A DNA stretch of 50,637 bases, taken from assembly GCF_001667885.1 (NCBI RefSeq), contig NZ_LZJW01000097.1, positions 1-50,637 on the forward strand, given 5' to 3'. Positions 36,626-46,815 of this stretch are shown piece by piece. The stretch's first letter is position 1; each line of letters begins with the position of its first letter. A model generated the notes under the pieces. That model was not told the origin of the DNA, did not search any database, and saw nothing but the letters and a program-made list of their open reading frames with translations. The translations under genes were made by a program, and so were the position numbers. The stretch comes from Mycobacterium scrofulaceum (lineage in GTDB: Bacteria > Actinomycetota > Actinomycetes > Mycobacteriales > Mycobacteriaceae).

Positions 36626-38917
36626 ATGGCCATCATTGACTCGGACACTGAAGTCCGGACCTCGTACGAAGACGACATCGCCGCCACGCAGCGGTACATG
36701 GACGGCCCGCGATTCGCCGGAATCACACGTCTTTACACGGCTCGCCAGGTCGTGGAACAACGCGGCACCATCCCCACCGACTACATCGTGGCGCGCGAAG
36801 CGGCGGGAGCCTTCTACGACCGGCTCCGCGAGTTGTTCGCCAACAAGAAGAGCATCACCACGTTCGGGCCGTACTCGCCGGGCCAGGCCGTGGCCATGAA
36901 GCGGATGGGCATCGAGGGCATCTACCTCGGCGGCTGGGCAACCTCGGCCAAGGGCTCCACCACCGAGGACCCCGGCCCGGACCTGGCGAGCTACCCCCTG
37001 AGCCAGGTGCCCGACGACGCCGCGGTCCTGGTGCGCGCCCTGCTGACCGCCGACCGCAACCAGCAGTACCAGCGCCTGAACATGAGCGAGGCGCAGCGAG
37101 CCAGCACCCCGGCCTACGACTACCGCCCGTTCATCATCGCCGACGCGGACACCGGCCACGGCGGTGATCCGCACGTGCGCAACCTTGTCCGCCGCTTCGT
37201 CGAGGTGGGCGTCGCGGGCTACCACATCGAGGACCAGCGCCCCGGCACCAAGAAGTGCGGCCATCAGGGCGGCAAGGTCCTGGTGCCCTCCGACGAGCAG
37301 ATCAAGCGGCTCAACGCCGCTCGCTTCCAGCTCGACATCATGCGGGTGCCGGGGATCATCGTCGCCCGCACCGACGCGGAGGCGGCCAACCTGATCGACA
37401 GCCGCGCCGACGAGCGGGACCAGCCGTTCCTGCTCGGCGCCACCAACCTCAACATCCCGTCGTACAAAGCCTGCTTCCTGGCGCTGCTCCGGCGTTTCTA
37501 CGAGCTGGGCGTCAAGGAACTCAACGGCCACCTCCTCTACGCCCTGGCCGATTCGGAGTACGCGGCGGCCGCCGCCTGGCTCGAGCGCCAGGGCATTCAG
37601 GGCCTGATCTCCGAGGCCGTCAACGCCCGTCGCGAAGACGGGCAGGGGTCGATCGACGACCTCTTCGACCAGGTGGAGTCGCGGTTCGTCGCCGCCTGGG
37701 AGGACGACGCCGGCCTGATGACCTACGGCGAGGCCGTCGCCGAGGTGCTCGAATTCAGCGAGAGCGAAGAGGACGAGCCTGTCGGGATGAGCCCGGCGGA
37801 GTGGCGGCAATTCGCCCAGCGCGCTTCTCTTTACGCCGCCCGGGAGAAGGCCAAGCAGCTGGGCGTCGACCCGCCGTGGGACTGCGAGCTGGCGAAGACG
37901 CCGGAGGGGTACTACCAGATCCGCGGCGGCATTCCCTACGCGATCGCCAAGTCGCTGGCCGCGGCGCCGTTCGCCGACATCCTCTGGATGGAGACCAAGA
38001 CGGCCGACCTCGCCGACGCCCGGCAGTTCGCGGAGGCGATCCACGCCGAGTTCCCCGACCAGATGCTGGCCTACAACTTGTCCCCGTCGTTCAACTGGGA
38101 CACCACCGGCATGACCGACGAGGAGATGAAGCGCTTCCCCGAGGAGCTCGGCAAGATGGGCTTCGTCTTCAACTTCATCACCTACGGCGGCCACCAGATC
38201 GACGGCGTCGCCGCCGAGGAGTTCGCGGCCTCCCTGAAACAGGACGGCATGCTGGCGCTGGCTCGCCTGCAGCGCAAGATGCGCCTGGTCGAGTCGCCTT
38301 ATCGCACCCCACAGACGCTCGTCGGCGGCCCGCGCAGCGACGCGGCGCTGCAGGCGTCCTCCGGACGGACGGCGACCACGAAGGCCATGGGCAAGGGCTC
38401 GACCCAGCACCAGCATCTCGTGCAGACCGAGGTGCCCAAGAAGTTGCTGGAGGAGTGGCTGGCGCTGTGGAGCGAGCACTACCAGCTCGGCGAGAAGCTG
38501 CGCGTGCAGCTGCGGCCGCGGCGCCCCGGCTCGGACGTGCTGGTGCTCGGCATCCACGGCAACGGGGACGAGCAGCTGGCCAACGTCGTGTTCGACCCGA
38601 TCAAGGATCGGCACGGCCGCAGCATCCTCACGGTGCGCGACCAGAACACGTTCGCCGAGAAGCTGCGCCAGAAGCGGTTGATGACGCTGATCCACCTGTG
38701 GCTGGTGCACCGCTTCAAGGCCGACGCGGTGTACTACGTGACGCCGACCGAGGACAACCAGTATCAGACGTCGAAGATGAAGTCGCACGGCATTTTCAGC
38801 GAGGTGAACCAGGAGGTCGGCGAGATCATCGTCGCCGAGGTGAACCGCCCGCGCATCGAGGAGCTGCTGAAGCCCGACCGCGTGGCGCTGCGGAAGCTGA
38901 TCACCAAGGAAGACTAA
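36626..38917 (+). CDS. aceA: Isocitrate lyase, type 2 (long form, intact)
   Basis: A 763-aa ICL2, which splits isocitrate into glyoxylate and succinate for growth on fatty acids and may act as methylisocitrate lyase. The catalytic KKCGHQGGK (Cys211) is present, with the [13 protein letters not shown] metal region and a C-terminal extension (about residues 590-763) absent from the short ICL1. In H37Rv this gene is broken into aceAa/aceAb; here the frame is continuous. AGGAAGCGTAGGG precedes the ATG at 36626. A hairpin terminator follows. Confidence 0.96.
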   Translation: MAIIDSDTEVRTSYEDDIAATQRYMDGPRFAGITRLYTARQVVEQRGTIPTDYIVAREAAGAFYDRLRELFANKKSITTFGPYSPGQAVAMKRMGIEGIYLGGWATSAKGSTTEDPGPDLASYPLSQVPDDAAVLVRALLTADRNQQYQRLNMSEAQRASTPAYDYRPFIIADADTGHGGDPHVRNLVRRFVEVGVAGYHIEDQRPGTKKCGHQGGKVLVPSDEQIKRLNAARFQLDIMRVPGIIVARTDAEAANLIDSRADERDQPFLLGATNLNIPSYKACFLALLRRFYELGVKELNGHLLYALADSEYAAAAAWLERQGIQGLISEAVNARREDGQGSIDDLFDQVESRFVAAWEDDAGLMTYGEAVAEVLEFSESEEDEPVGMSPAEWRQFAQRASLYAAREKAKQLGVDPPWDCELAKTPEGYYQIRGGIPYAIAKSLAAAPFADILWMETKTADLADARQFAEAIHAEFPDQMLAYNLSPSFNWDTTGMTDEEMKRFPEELGKMGFVFNFITYGGHQIDGVAAEEFAASLKQDGMLALARLQRKMRLVESPYRTPQTLVGGPRSDAALQASSGRTATTKAMGKGSTQHQHLVQTEVPKKLLEEWLALWSEHYQLGEKLRVQLRPRRPGSDVLVLGIHGNGDEQLANVVFDPIKDRHGRSILTVRDQNTFAEKLRQKRLMTLIHLWLVHRFKADAVYYVTPTEDNQYQTSKMKSHGIFSEVNQEVGEIIVAEVNRPRIEELLKPDRVALRKLITKED

Positions 38918-38926
38918 GGAGCGGCC

Positions 38927-38952
38927 CTCGAGCGAACCCCGGTTCGCTCGAG
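38927..38952 (+). terminator. Hairpin terminator after aceA
   Basis: A perfect 11-bp stem (38927-38937 with 38942-38952) with a 4-base loop begins 10 bases after the aceA stop. It has no U tract. Confidence 0.8.
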
Positions 38953-39020
38953 TTCCGCCGACGCCACCGCTTCGAGCGGGACGTTCTGACGCACCACGGG
39001 CGGACTATCCAATTTACGAA

Positions 39021-39035
39021 TAAGAAAATTTCTTA
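39021..39035. repeat. Short A/T-rich palindrome
   Basis: TAAGAAA-A-TTTCTTA is a perfect 7-bp inverted repeat with a one-base centre, in an AT-rich patch (39010-39035) of otherwise GC-rich DNA. It could be an operator or a protein-binding site. No regulator can be named. Confidence 0.4.
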
Positions 39036-39093
39036 CCGCGGCGTCCGCAGAATCCCGCATAGCAACAGTTGTCCGCGGATACGATTTGACTCG

Positions 39094-39126
39094 CCGATGG
39101 TCCATTAGCCCGAGATGGGCCATCGG
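39094..39126. repeat. Hairpin related to the 39539 terminator
   Basis: Arms 39094-39105 and 39115-39126 are 12 bp, complementary with one mismatch, around a 9-base loop. The 14-base string GATGGGCCATCGGC (39114-39127) recurs exactly at 39557-39570. Confidence 0.65.
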
Positions 39127-39239
39127 CTCCAAACGCGCCCGGCTCCGCGGGCGCCGCTCTTTCCATCAACTCCCTTGCACCCGTGTCGGTGCCGTGCCGA
39201 TGACGTGGCGCGCCCTGCGCCCGGCGATAAAAAACTATC

Positions 39240-39268
39240 TTGGTGCAACAGTTGCACAGGTGTAGAAT
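39240..39268 (+). promoter_or_regulatory. Promoter with palindrome filling its spacer
   Basis: TTGGTG (39240-39245), a 17-base spacer and TAGAAT (39263-39268) form a SigA-like promoter for the small gene at 39323. The perfect palindrome GTGCAACAGTTGCAC (39243-39257) lies between and partly over the -35, so a repressor, or a MerR-type activator, would act here. The core GCAACAGTTG also occurs at 39062-39071. Confidence 0.65.
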
Positions 39269-39322
39269 GGGCGTATGGACGCGCGGCACCCCCCGACGCG
39301 CGACGACAGGAAGGATCGGCTG

Positions 39323-39526
39323 ATGAAGGCGCAAATGAGGACGGCGGTTGCACTGTTCGGCGGAATGGCCGCGGTGGCGTTGGCGATCGGATTCGGCGCG
39401 TTGGGCGTATCCCCGGCCGGGGCCGCGGCGACGCACTCGCCGTCCGGCATCACGCCGGCGCCCGCGGTTGCGTCCGGTGTCCACCCGGCGACCCTGGCCG
39501 GCTGCGTGTCCGGTCTCGACTGCTAG
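39323..39526 (+). CDS. Small exported peptide with C-terminal Cys loop
   Basis: A 67-aa product: basic start, hydrophobic signal (about residues 5-32, ending AGAAA), a short Pro/Ser/Thr-rich stretch and a C-terminus LAGCVSGLDC. The two Cys, seven residues apart inclusive, could close a disulfide ring in a ~35-residue mature peptide. ATG 39323 is chosen for AGGAAGG upstream and a good signal peptide. It has its own promoter with an embedded palindrome and a strong terminator at 39539. The signal core VALFGG is shared with the next gene. No family recognised. Confidence 0.68.
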   Translation: MKAQMRTAVALFGGMAAVALAIGFGALGVSPAGAAATHSPSGITPAPAVASGVHPATLAGCVSGLDC

Positions 39527-39538
39527 CCCCACCGTTTC

Positions 39539-39569
39539 CCGATGGCCCATCCCGGTGATGGGCCATCGG
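39539..39569 (+). terminator. Hairpin terminator after the small peptide gene
   Basis: A perfect 13-bp stem (39539-39551 with 39557-39569), loop CCGGT, begins 12 bases after the peptide gene stop. The right arm repeats the 39094-39126 hairpin arm. Confidence 0.82.
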
Positions 39570-39680
39570 CGTTTCCGCGGCTGGAAGTCCCCGGGCCGCA
39601 CTCGTTTGCCCGGGCGTGCACCGGGGTAAGGAGAAGTGGACCAGTTGCACGTGGTGCGAGTGGGGATTGGGGACTTCCAG

Positions 39681-40082
39681 ATGAGATCGGCAGCCAGAAA
39701 CTCGGTCGCGCTCTTCGGCGGCGCGGCCATGCTCGTGTTCGCGGTCGGATGCGGCGGCGGCAACAAGGGCCCGAACAGCAGCACCACCACCACACCCACG
39801 ACCACGCCGTCGTCCAGCGTGGCCCCGTCCACTCCGGGCGGGGGCGGCGGCGTCCCCGGCGGTCCCACGGGTGGCGGCGGACCCGGCGGCGGTGGCGGCG
39901 GCGTCCCCGGCGGACCCACCGGCGGTGGCGGCCCGGGTGGTGGCGGCGGCGGCGTCCCCGGCGGACCCACTGGTGGCGGCGGACCCGGCGGCGGTAGCGG
40001 CAGCATTCCCGGTGTCGGGGGTGGCGGCGGCGGGCCGGGTGGCGGCGGAGGCTGCGTCGGCAACGTCTGCGGCGGCTACTGA
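39681..40082 (+). CDS. Gly-rich repeat lipoprotein
   Basis: A 133-aa predicted lipoprotein. Signal MRSAARNSVALFGGAAMLVFAVGC ends in a lipobox-like FAVGC; then a Ser/Thr-rich linker, three 17-residue Gly/Pro repeats built on VPGGPTGGGG, and a C-terminal GGCVGNVCGGY with two Cys. The signal core (VALFGG) and a C-terminal Cys pair echo the 67-aa exported peptide upstream, suggesting an ancient duplication. An earlier in-frame GTG (39636) would bury the signal. A hairpin terminator lies downstream. Function unknown; it may be a surface or cell-wall structural element. Confidence 0.68.
   Translation: MRSAARNSVALFGGAAMLVFAVGCGGGNKGPNSSTTTTPTTTPSSSVAPSTPGGGGGVPGGPTGGGGPGGGGGGVPGGPTGGGGPGGGGGGVPGGPTGGGGPGGGSGSIPGVGGGGGGPGGGGGCVGNVCGGY
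39852..40004 (+). repeat. Three tandem 51-bp coding repeats
   Basis: The string GTCCCCGGCGG recurs at 39852, 39903 and 39954, exactly 51 bases apart, giving three in-frame 17-aa Gly/Pro repeats. Tandem coding repeats of this kind tend to vary in number among strains. Confidence 0.85.
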
Positions 40083-40131
40083 CATCTCGCCGAACCGGCG
40101 CTAACGCACCACAACACAGGCTTGCTCCCCT

Positions 40132-40167
40132 AGTCGGCGGGGCTGGGATGACCCGGCCCCGCCGGCT
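40132..40167 (+). terminator. Hairpin terminator after the Gly-rich lipoprotein
   Basis: A 12-bp GC-rich stem (40132-40143 with 40156-40167, one G-T pair) with a 12-base loop lies 50 bases after the stop and is followed by an A-rich stretch. Confidence 0.65.
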
Positions 40168-40266
40168 GAAAACTCCTCGCCTTCCGAGCGTTCTGGTGTG
40201 ACGGCCTAGGCCGGACACCGCATTCGAGTTATGGTTCTGGCCAACTCGGCTGCAAGGGGACCTTCG

Positions 40267-41430
40267 ATGGCGAAGCTCAGGTTTGGATACTTCATCGCGC
40301 CGTTCCATCGGGCCGGCACGAACCCCACGCTCGCGCTGCAGCGTGACCTCGCCTTCATCGAGCACCTCGACGCCCTCGGCTTCGACGAAGTGTGGCTGGG
40401 CGAACACCACTCGGCGGGCAGCGAGATCATCAGTTCGCCGGAGATCTTCATCGCCGCGGCGGCCGAGCGCGCCAAGCGCATTCGCTTTGGCACAGGGGTC
40501 ATTTCGCTGTCGTACCACAACCCGCTCTGGGTCGCCGACCGGCTGATGCTGCTCGACCACCTCACCCACGGCAGGATCATCGGCGGTGTGGGTCCCGGCT
40601 CCCTGCCCAGCGACTCGTCGATGATCGGGCTCACCCCGACCGACACCCGCGAGCTGCTCGAAACGAACCTCGACATCGTCGTCCGCCTACTCGCGGGCGA
40701 AACCGTCAGCGCCAAGACGGCCACGCACCAACTGTTCGACGCCAAGTTGCAGCTGGCTCCCTATTCCGACGGCGGCATCCCGCTGTCGGTGGCCGCGGTC
40801 GCCTCACCGACCGGCGCGCGGCTGGCCGGCAAGCATGGCATCGGCCTGCTGTCCATCGGGGCGACGCTGACCGTCGAGGGTTTCAACGCGCTGTCCTATC
40901 ACTGGGGCATCGTCGAGGAGCGCGCGGCGACCTTCGGCACGCAGGTCGACCGCACGAACTGGAGCCTGGTCGGCCTGTTCCACCTCGCCGAAACGGAGAA
41001 GCAGGCGCGCGAGGAGGTCAAGTTCGGTATCGAGCCGTGGTTCCGGTACTTCCAGAAGGTGGCCGCCTTCCCACAGATGACCATGCCCGGTGAACAACTC
41101 GACGAGATGATCGACGTCATCAATGACAACGGGGCCGGCGTGATCGGCACCCCGGAGCGGGCGCGCGAACAGGTCCAGCGGTTGTGGGATCAATCCGGCG
41201 GATTCGGCTGCATGCTGCAGATGGGCCACGAGTGGGCGAACCCGGCCGCCACCAGGCGGTCCGCCGAATTGTTCGCCGCCGAGGTCATGCCGCATTTCCA
41301 GGGACAGGCGCAGCCGACGCTGGACGCCGCCGCGCGTGCCGGACAGGCCCGGGAGAGCCTCGCGCAATCCCAGCTGGATGCCGTCGCGCACATGACGAAG
41401 AAGTACCAGGACGAGGTCGACTCGAAGTAG
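40267..41430 (+). CDS. LLM-class flavin-dependent oxidoreductase
   Basis: A 387-aa luciferase-like monooxygenase with an alpha/beta barrel: MAKLRFGYFIAPFH at the N-terminus, DEVWLGEHHS near residue 42, IRFGTGVISLSYHNPLWVADRLMLLDHLTHGRIIGGVGPGSL near residues 72-113 and GTPERAREQVQRLWD near residue 298. It would use FMN or F420; which cofactor cannot be read from the sequence. AAGGGGA lies 7 bases upstream of ATG 40267. It resembles limonene- and alkane-monooxygenase-like members; the substrate is unknown. Confidence 0.88.
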   Translation: MAKLRFGYFIAPFHRAGTNPTLALQRDLAFIEHLDALGFDEVWLGEHHSAGSEIISSPEIFIAAAAERAKRIRFGTGVISLSYHNPLWVADRLMLLDHLTHGRIIGGVGPGSLPSDSSMIGLTPTDTRELLETNLDIVVRLLAGETVSAKTATHQLFDAKLQLAPYSDGGIPLSVAAVASPTGARLAGKHGIGLLSIGATLTVEGFNALSYHWGIVEERAATFGTQVDRTNWSLVGLFHLAETEKQAREEVKFGIEPWFRYFQKVAAFPQMTMPGEQLDEMIDVINDNGAGVIGTPERAREQVQRLWDQSGGFGCMLQMGHEWANPAATRRSAELFAAEVMPHFQGQAQPTLDAAARAGQARESLAQSQLDAVAHMTKKYQDEVDSK

Positions 41431-41503
41431 CGGACCGAGGCTTCATATCGCCGCGACAGCCGCCTCCCAGCCGGCAGCTAGGGTCTCGGCGCACAACTAG
41501 GGG

Positions 41504-41842
41504 ATGACCACCACCCCTCACCACCCCAGGCACCGGATTGCGCGGCTGGTCTGTGCGGCAGCCGCGGCCGTCGCCATGCTGACCCTCTTCGACGCGGCGC
41601 AGGCATCCGCGCGCCCGACCGACGCGGCGGCCTTCCAACAGGCACCGCCCAACCTTTCCGGCGGACGCGGTTTCGCCGCCGATGACGGCGACGACGAGGC
41701 CCAACTGCAGCAGCAGCTCGCCCAGCAGCAGCTGCAACAGTCCATGCAGCAGGCCGAACAGCAAAACGAACAGGCTCAGCAGCAGTTCGAACAGAGCATG
41801 CAGCAGGCTCAGCTCACCGAGCAGCAGGCCAACAACCCGTAG
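41504..41842 (+). CDS. Small exported Gln-rich coiled-coil protein
   Basis: A 112-aa predicted secreted protein. Signal peptide of about 37 residues (RIARLVCAAAAAVAMLTLFDAAQASA), a short Gly/Asp-rich segment, then ~45 residues dominated by Gln (DDEAQLQQQLAQQQLQQSMQQAEQQ) with heptad-like spacing, a likely coiled coil. GGGG lies just upstream of the ATG. It is convergent with the SRPBCC gene at 41855. I do not recognise the family; it may be a small cell-wall associated factor. Confidence 0.72.
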   Translation: MTTTPHHPRHRIARLVCAAAAAVAMLTLFDAAQASARPTDAAAFQQAPPNLSGGRGFAADDGDDEAQLQQQLAQQQLQQSMQQAEQQNEQAQQQFEQSMQQAQLTEQQANNP

Positions 41843-41854
41843 CGAAGCGGGCGG

Positions 41855-42322
41855 CTAGCGCTGCGGGTTCGACTCGCGCTCGGCCGTCTCAACCAACCGG
41901 CGCGCGAAGAACCGGACCGCACCACCCATCGCGGCCCGCATCACCGGACCCGTCCCGCGGACGCCCTCGACGAACGAGCCCGTCCAGCGCAGGTCGGTGC
42001 CGCCGGACGGGTTCGGCGTCAGGACCACCTCGCTGACGTAATCCTTGACCGGGTTCGACGGGGCGATGAGCTTGTAGACGTGCCGCCGGTCCGGCTCGTA
42101 TTCGACGGTTTCCTCCTGCACGAGCACCGGCCACATGCCGAGCTTGCGGACCGCCCCGATCCCGCCCGGCGCCGGGTCACCCTGCCGCGCCCAACTCGAG
42201 TGCACGACGATGGGCTTGGCCCACTTCGACCAGTTCGCGCCGTCGGTCACCAGGCGGAACAGCGTCGCGGCGGGCGCGGTGCTGGTACGGGTGACCTCGA
42301 ACGAATACGTCCTGCCTGACAT
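41855..42322 (-). CDS. SRPBCC-family protein
   Basis: A 155-aa START-like protein with SFEVTRTSTAPAATLFRLVTDGANWSKWAKPIVVHSSW at the N-terminus, a YEPDRRHVYKLIAP strand, TDLRWTGSFV and a long C-terminal helix. It most resembles polyketide cyclase/dehydrase entries. GGGGAG lies 7 bases upstream of ATG 42322. It is divergent from the beta-lactamase-like lipoprotein (155 bases apart). Ligand unknown. Confidence 0.83.
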   Translation of the reverse strand: MSGRTYSFEVTRTSTAPAATLFRLVTDGANWSKWAKPIVVHSSWARQGDPAPGGIGAVRKLGMWPVLVQEETVEYEPDRRHVYKLIAPSNPVKDYVSEVVLTPNPSGGTDLRWTGSFVEGVRGTGPVMRAAMGGAVRFFARRLVETAERESNPQR

Positions 42323-42477
42323 GACCCACTCCCCGGGAAATCCTCGCCGGCCCTGCCGGCCGCTCGCGCGTAGGCTACCGCCCACAACGCGTCCCCGAGG
42401 GGCGGGGTGCGGGGCCCGACCGCTGGCCCCGCGGCGAAAGCCCCGGTCTCCGGTCCGGGGCTACCTACAATCGGCGA

Positions 42478-43548
42478 ATGCGACGGCCGCTGTTGATGTT
42501 TGCCGTCACGGTGCTGCTCGGCGCATGTGGCGGCGGGCATGACGGCGCCCGCGCCACCTCCACCACCGGACGCGCCGATGCCCAGGTCCGCAGTCAACGG
42601 GTGCTCGACGACGCTATCGGCGCACGCGATCCGGGCTGCTCGGCCGCCGTGGGCCTCGAGGGCAAAGTTGCCTGGACGGGTGTGCGCGGCGTTGCGGACG
42701 TCTCGACCCACGAAGCCATCACGCCCGACACCGTGTTCGACATCGCCTCGGTGTCCAAGCAATTCACCGCCAGCGCACTGCTGCTGCTGGTCGACGGCGG
42801 TGCGCTGACGCTGGGCGACCCAGTTTCCCGGCACCTGCCCGAGCTGCCGGGGTGGGCGAGCACCGTCACCCTCGACCAGCTGATGCACCAGACGAGCGGA
42901 ATCCCCGACTACGTCGGCTTGCTCGAGGCGCAGGGGTTCCAGGCCGGTGACCGCACGACCGAGGATCAGGCCCTGCGGGCGCTGGCCGGCGTCGACCAGC
43001 TCGAGTACGAACCCGGCTCGCGATTCGAGTACTCCAACTCCAATTACCTGCTGCTCGGCGAGATCGTTCACCGCACCGCGCGGGAACCGTTGCCGGAATA
43101 CCTCGCCGGCCAGTTCTTTCGACCCCTCGGGTTGAACATGGTCGTTGAGCCCACCGGGTCGATTCTCGGCAAGGCCGTCGGCTACGACAAGGACGGCAAA
43201 GCGGTCGCGTCCGGCTGGGAGCAGGTCGGGGACGGCGGCATTCAGACCACCCCCAGCCAGCTCGTCCGCTGGGCGGACAATTACCGCACCGGCCGCGTGG
43301 GCGGTCCCACGCTGCTGCGTGCGCAGCTGGCCGGGGCGGTGCCGACCGAGCCGGGCGGGGGCGATCGCTACGGCGCCGGGATCTACCTGCTCGCAACGGG
43401 AGCGCTCGATCACGACGGGTCATGGGGCGGGTTCGTCACGGCTTTCCGGGTCAGCAAGGACCGGGCGACGTCGCTGGCGATCAGCTGTAACACCGACAAG
43501 CAAGATCCGGAGGCCCTCGCGGAGGCGCTGGGGCGGCTCTGGATGTAG
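42478..43548 (+). CDS. Beta-lactamase-fold serine hydrolase lipoprotein (Rv1922-like)
   Basis: A 356-aa lipoprotein: signal with lipobox LLGAC, then a class-C beta-lactamase/DD-peptidase fold. The catalytic SxxK is SVSK near residue 94, the YxN element is YSN near residue 183, and a Gly-rich strand follows (GGDRYGAGIYLL). Such proteins hydrolyse peptidoglycan D-Ala bonds or esters; true beta-lactamase activity cannot be assumed. It is the first of a plus-strand group with the FAAL gene and matches the Rv1922 position. Confidence 0.86.
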   Translation: MRRPLLMFAVTVLLGACGGGHDGARATSTTGRADAQVRSQRVLDDAIGARDPGCSAAVGLEGKVAWTGVRGVADVSTHEAITPDTVFDIASVSKQFTASALLLLVDGGALTLGDPVSRHLPELPGWASTVTLDQLMHQTSGIPDYVGLLEAQGFQAGDRTTEDQALRALAGVDQLEYEPGSRFEYSNSNYLLLGEIVHRTAREPLPEYLAGQFFRPLGLNMVVEPTGSILGKAVGYDKDGKAVASGWEQVGDGGIQTTPSQLVRWADNYRTGRVGGPTLLRAQLAGAVPTEPGGGDRYGAGIYLLATGALDHDGSWGGFVTAFRVSKDRATSLAISCNTDKQDPEALAEALGRLWM

Positions 43549-43650
43549 CTCTCGGATTCGGTTCGCGGACAACGCCCTTCGCGTGCGGCGTGCCGATGAT
43601 CACGTTCACGGCGCGACGGGTTGCCGCGTCGCCGTGCCTACAGTGGGTCC

Positions 43651-45486
<1,836 letters not shown>

Positions 45487-45555
45487 CCGGCCGGACGGCC
45501 CGAAACACGACCTGGCCGACGCGGTCTGACTTAGTCTCCCTTCGGAGGCGAGACG

Positions 45556-46788
45556 ATGGTGTTCAAGGTTGCGGTGTCGGCGGACCTGATCGGCGGCGAC
45601 GTGGATGCCGGCTACGGAAAGGTCGCCGACGCCTTTCGCGCCAGTTTCCGCGACGGCGTGGAGGTGGGCGCCGCCGTCGCCGTGTACCGCGGCGGGGTCA
45701 AGGTCGTCGACCTGTGGGGCGGCTACGCCAACGGGTCGGCGAAGCAGCCGTGGCGGCCGGACACGATGGTCAACATGTTCTCCACGACCAAGGGGGTCGC
45801 CGCCCTCGTCGTGGCGGCCGCGGTCTCCCGCGGGCTCTTGTCCTACGACGCGAGGGTGACCGACTACTGGCCGGAGTTCGCGCAGGCGGGCAAGGGCGAT
45901 GTGACGGTCCGCCAACTCCTGGGGCATCAGGCCGGGCTGTGCGCGCTCAAGCCGAGGCCGACGCTGGCCGACGTCGCCGACCCGGCCAGACTCTCGCCGA
46001 TCCTGGCGGCCCAGGCACCCGCGTGGCGCCCGGGTTCGCGGCACGGCTATCACGCGATCACCCTGGGCTGGTACAAATCCGAACTGATCCGCCGGACCGA
46101 CCCCGCCGGCCGTACGCTGGGCCGATTCATGGCCGACGAGATCGCCCGCCCGCTGGGTCTCGATCTGCACATCGGGCTGCCGGATTCGATCGAGCGCGAC
46201 CGGGTCGCGCACGTCCACAACTGGGCGCGCGCGGAAACGCTGCTGCACCTGAACGTGATGCCGGCCGGGTTCGTGGGCGCCTCGCTCAACCCGGTGGGCC
46301 TGACGGCGCGCGCCGTCGGTGTCCCGCGCGGCGTGAATGCGTTCAACGGCGACTACAACCGCGACGATGTGCGGGCGGTCGAGATCCCGTCCGCCAACGG
46401 CATCGGCACGGCCCGGTCGGTGGCGCGCATGTACGGCAGTGCCGCCACCGGGGGAGCCGAGCTCGGCCTAAACGGCGACACCCTCGAGGCGCTGGCCGCT
46501 CCGGCGCTTCCGCCCAGCCAGGGCGTCCGCGACAAGGTGCTGAACGTGGACGTGGCGTATTCACTCGGCTTCTGCAAACCGGTGCCCCACTTCGACTTCG
46601 GTTCCTCGGGCAGGGCCTTCGGGACGCCCGGCTTCGGCGGGTCGTTCGGCTGCGCCGACCCCGACACCGGCGTCGGGTTCGCCTACGTGATGAACCGGCT
46701 GGGCTTTCACCTCTGGAGCGACCCGCGCGAACTGGCGTTGCGGCAGGCGCTGTTTCGCGACGTCCTCGGCGTGCGACCACAGACGTGA
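45556..46788 (+). CDS. Beta-lactamase-fold esterase (LipD/LipP-like)
   Basis: A 410-aa EstB-type serine esterase. SxxK in STTKGVAALVV near residue 76, the catalytic Tyr in the GYHAITLGW segment near residue 163, and a C-terminal GTPGFGGSFGCADP strand motif. Mycobacterial homologues are called LipD, LipE, LipL or LipP; the exact orthologue is uncertain, though lipD is the syntenic gene near fadD31 in H37Rv. There is no signal peptide, so it is probably cytoplasmic. GGAGGCGAGACG precedes the ATG. Confidence 0.84.
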   Translation: MVFKVAVSADLIGGDVDAGYGKVADAFRASFRDGVEVGAAVAVYRGGVKVVDLWGGYANGSAKQPWRPDTMVNMFSTTKGVAALVVAAAVSRGLLSYDARVTDYWPEFAQAGKGDVTVRQLLGHQAGLCALKPRPTLADVADPARLSPILAAQAPAWRPGSRHGYHAITLGWYKSELIRRTDPAGRTLGRFMADEIARPLGLDLHIGLPDSIERDRVAHVHNWARAETLLHLNVMPAGFVGASLNPVGLTARAVGVPRGVNAFNGDYNRDDVRAVEIPSANGIGTARSVARMYGSAATGGAELGLNGDTLEALAAPALPPSQGVRDKVLNVDVAYSLGFCKPVPHFDFGSSGRAFGTPGFGGSFGCADPDTGVGFAYVMNRLGFHLWSDPRELALRQALFRDVLGVRPQT

Positions 46789-46815
46789 CGACGAGTGTGG
46801 TGGCATCCTGGCCGT

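Noticed and set aside
36560..38788. A 742-codon open frame opposite the isocitrate lyase
   Set aside because: Antisense shadow of aceA with low-complexity composition and no domain.
39852..40004. 51-bp repeats considered as a PE_PGRS gene
   Set aside because: There is no PE N-terminal domain; the protein has a lipobox signal and is too short.
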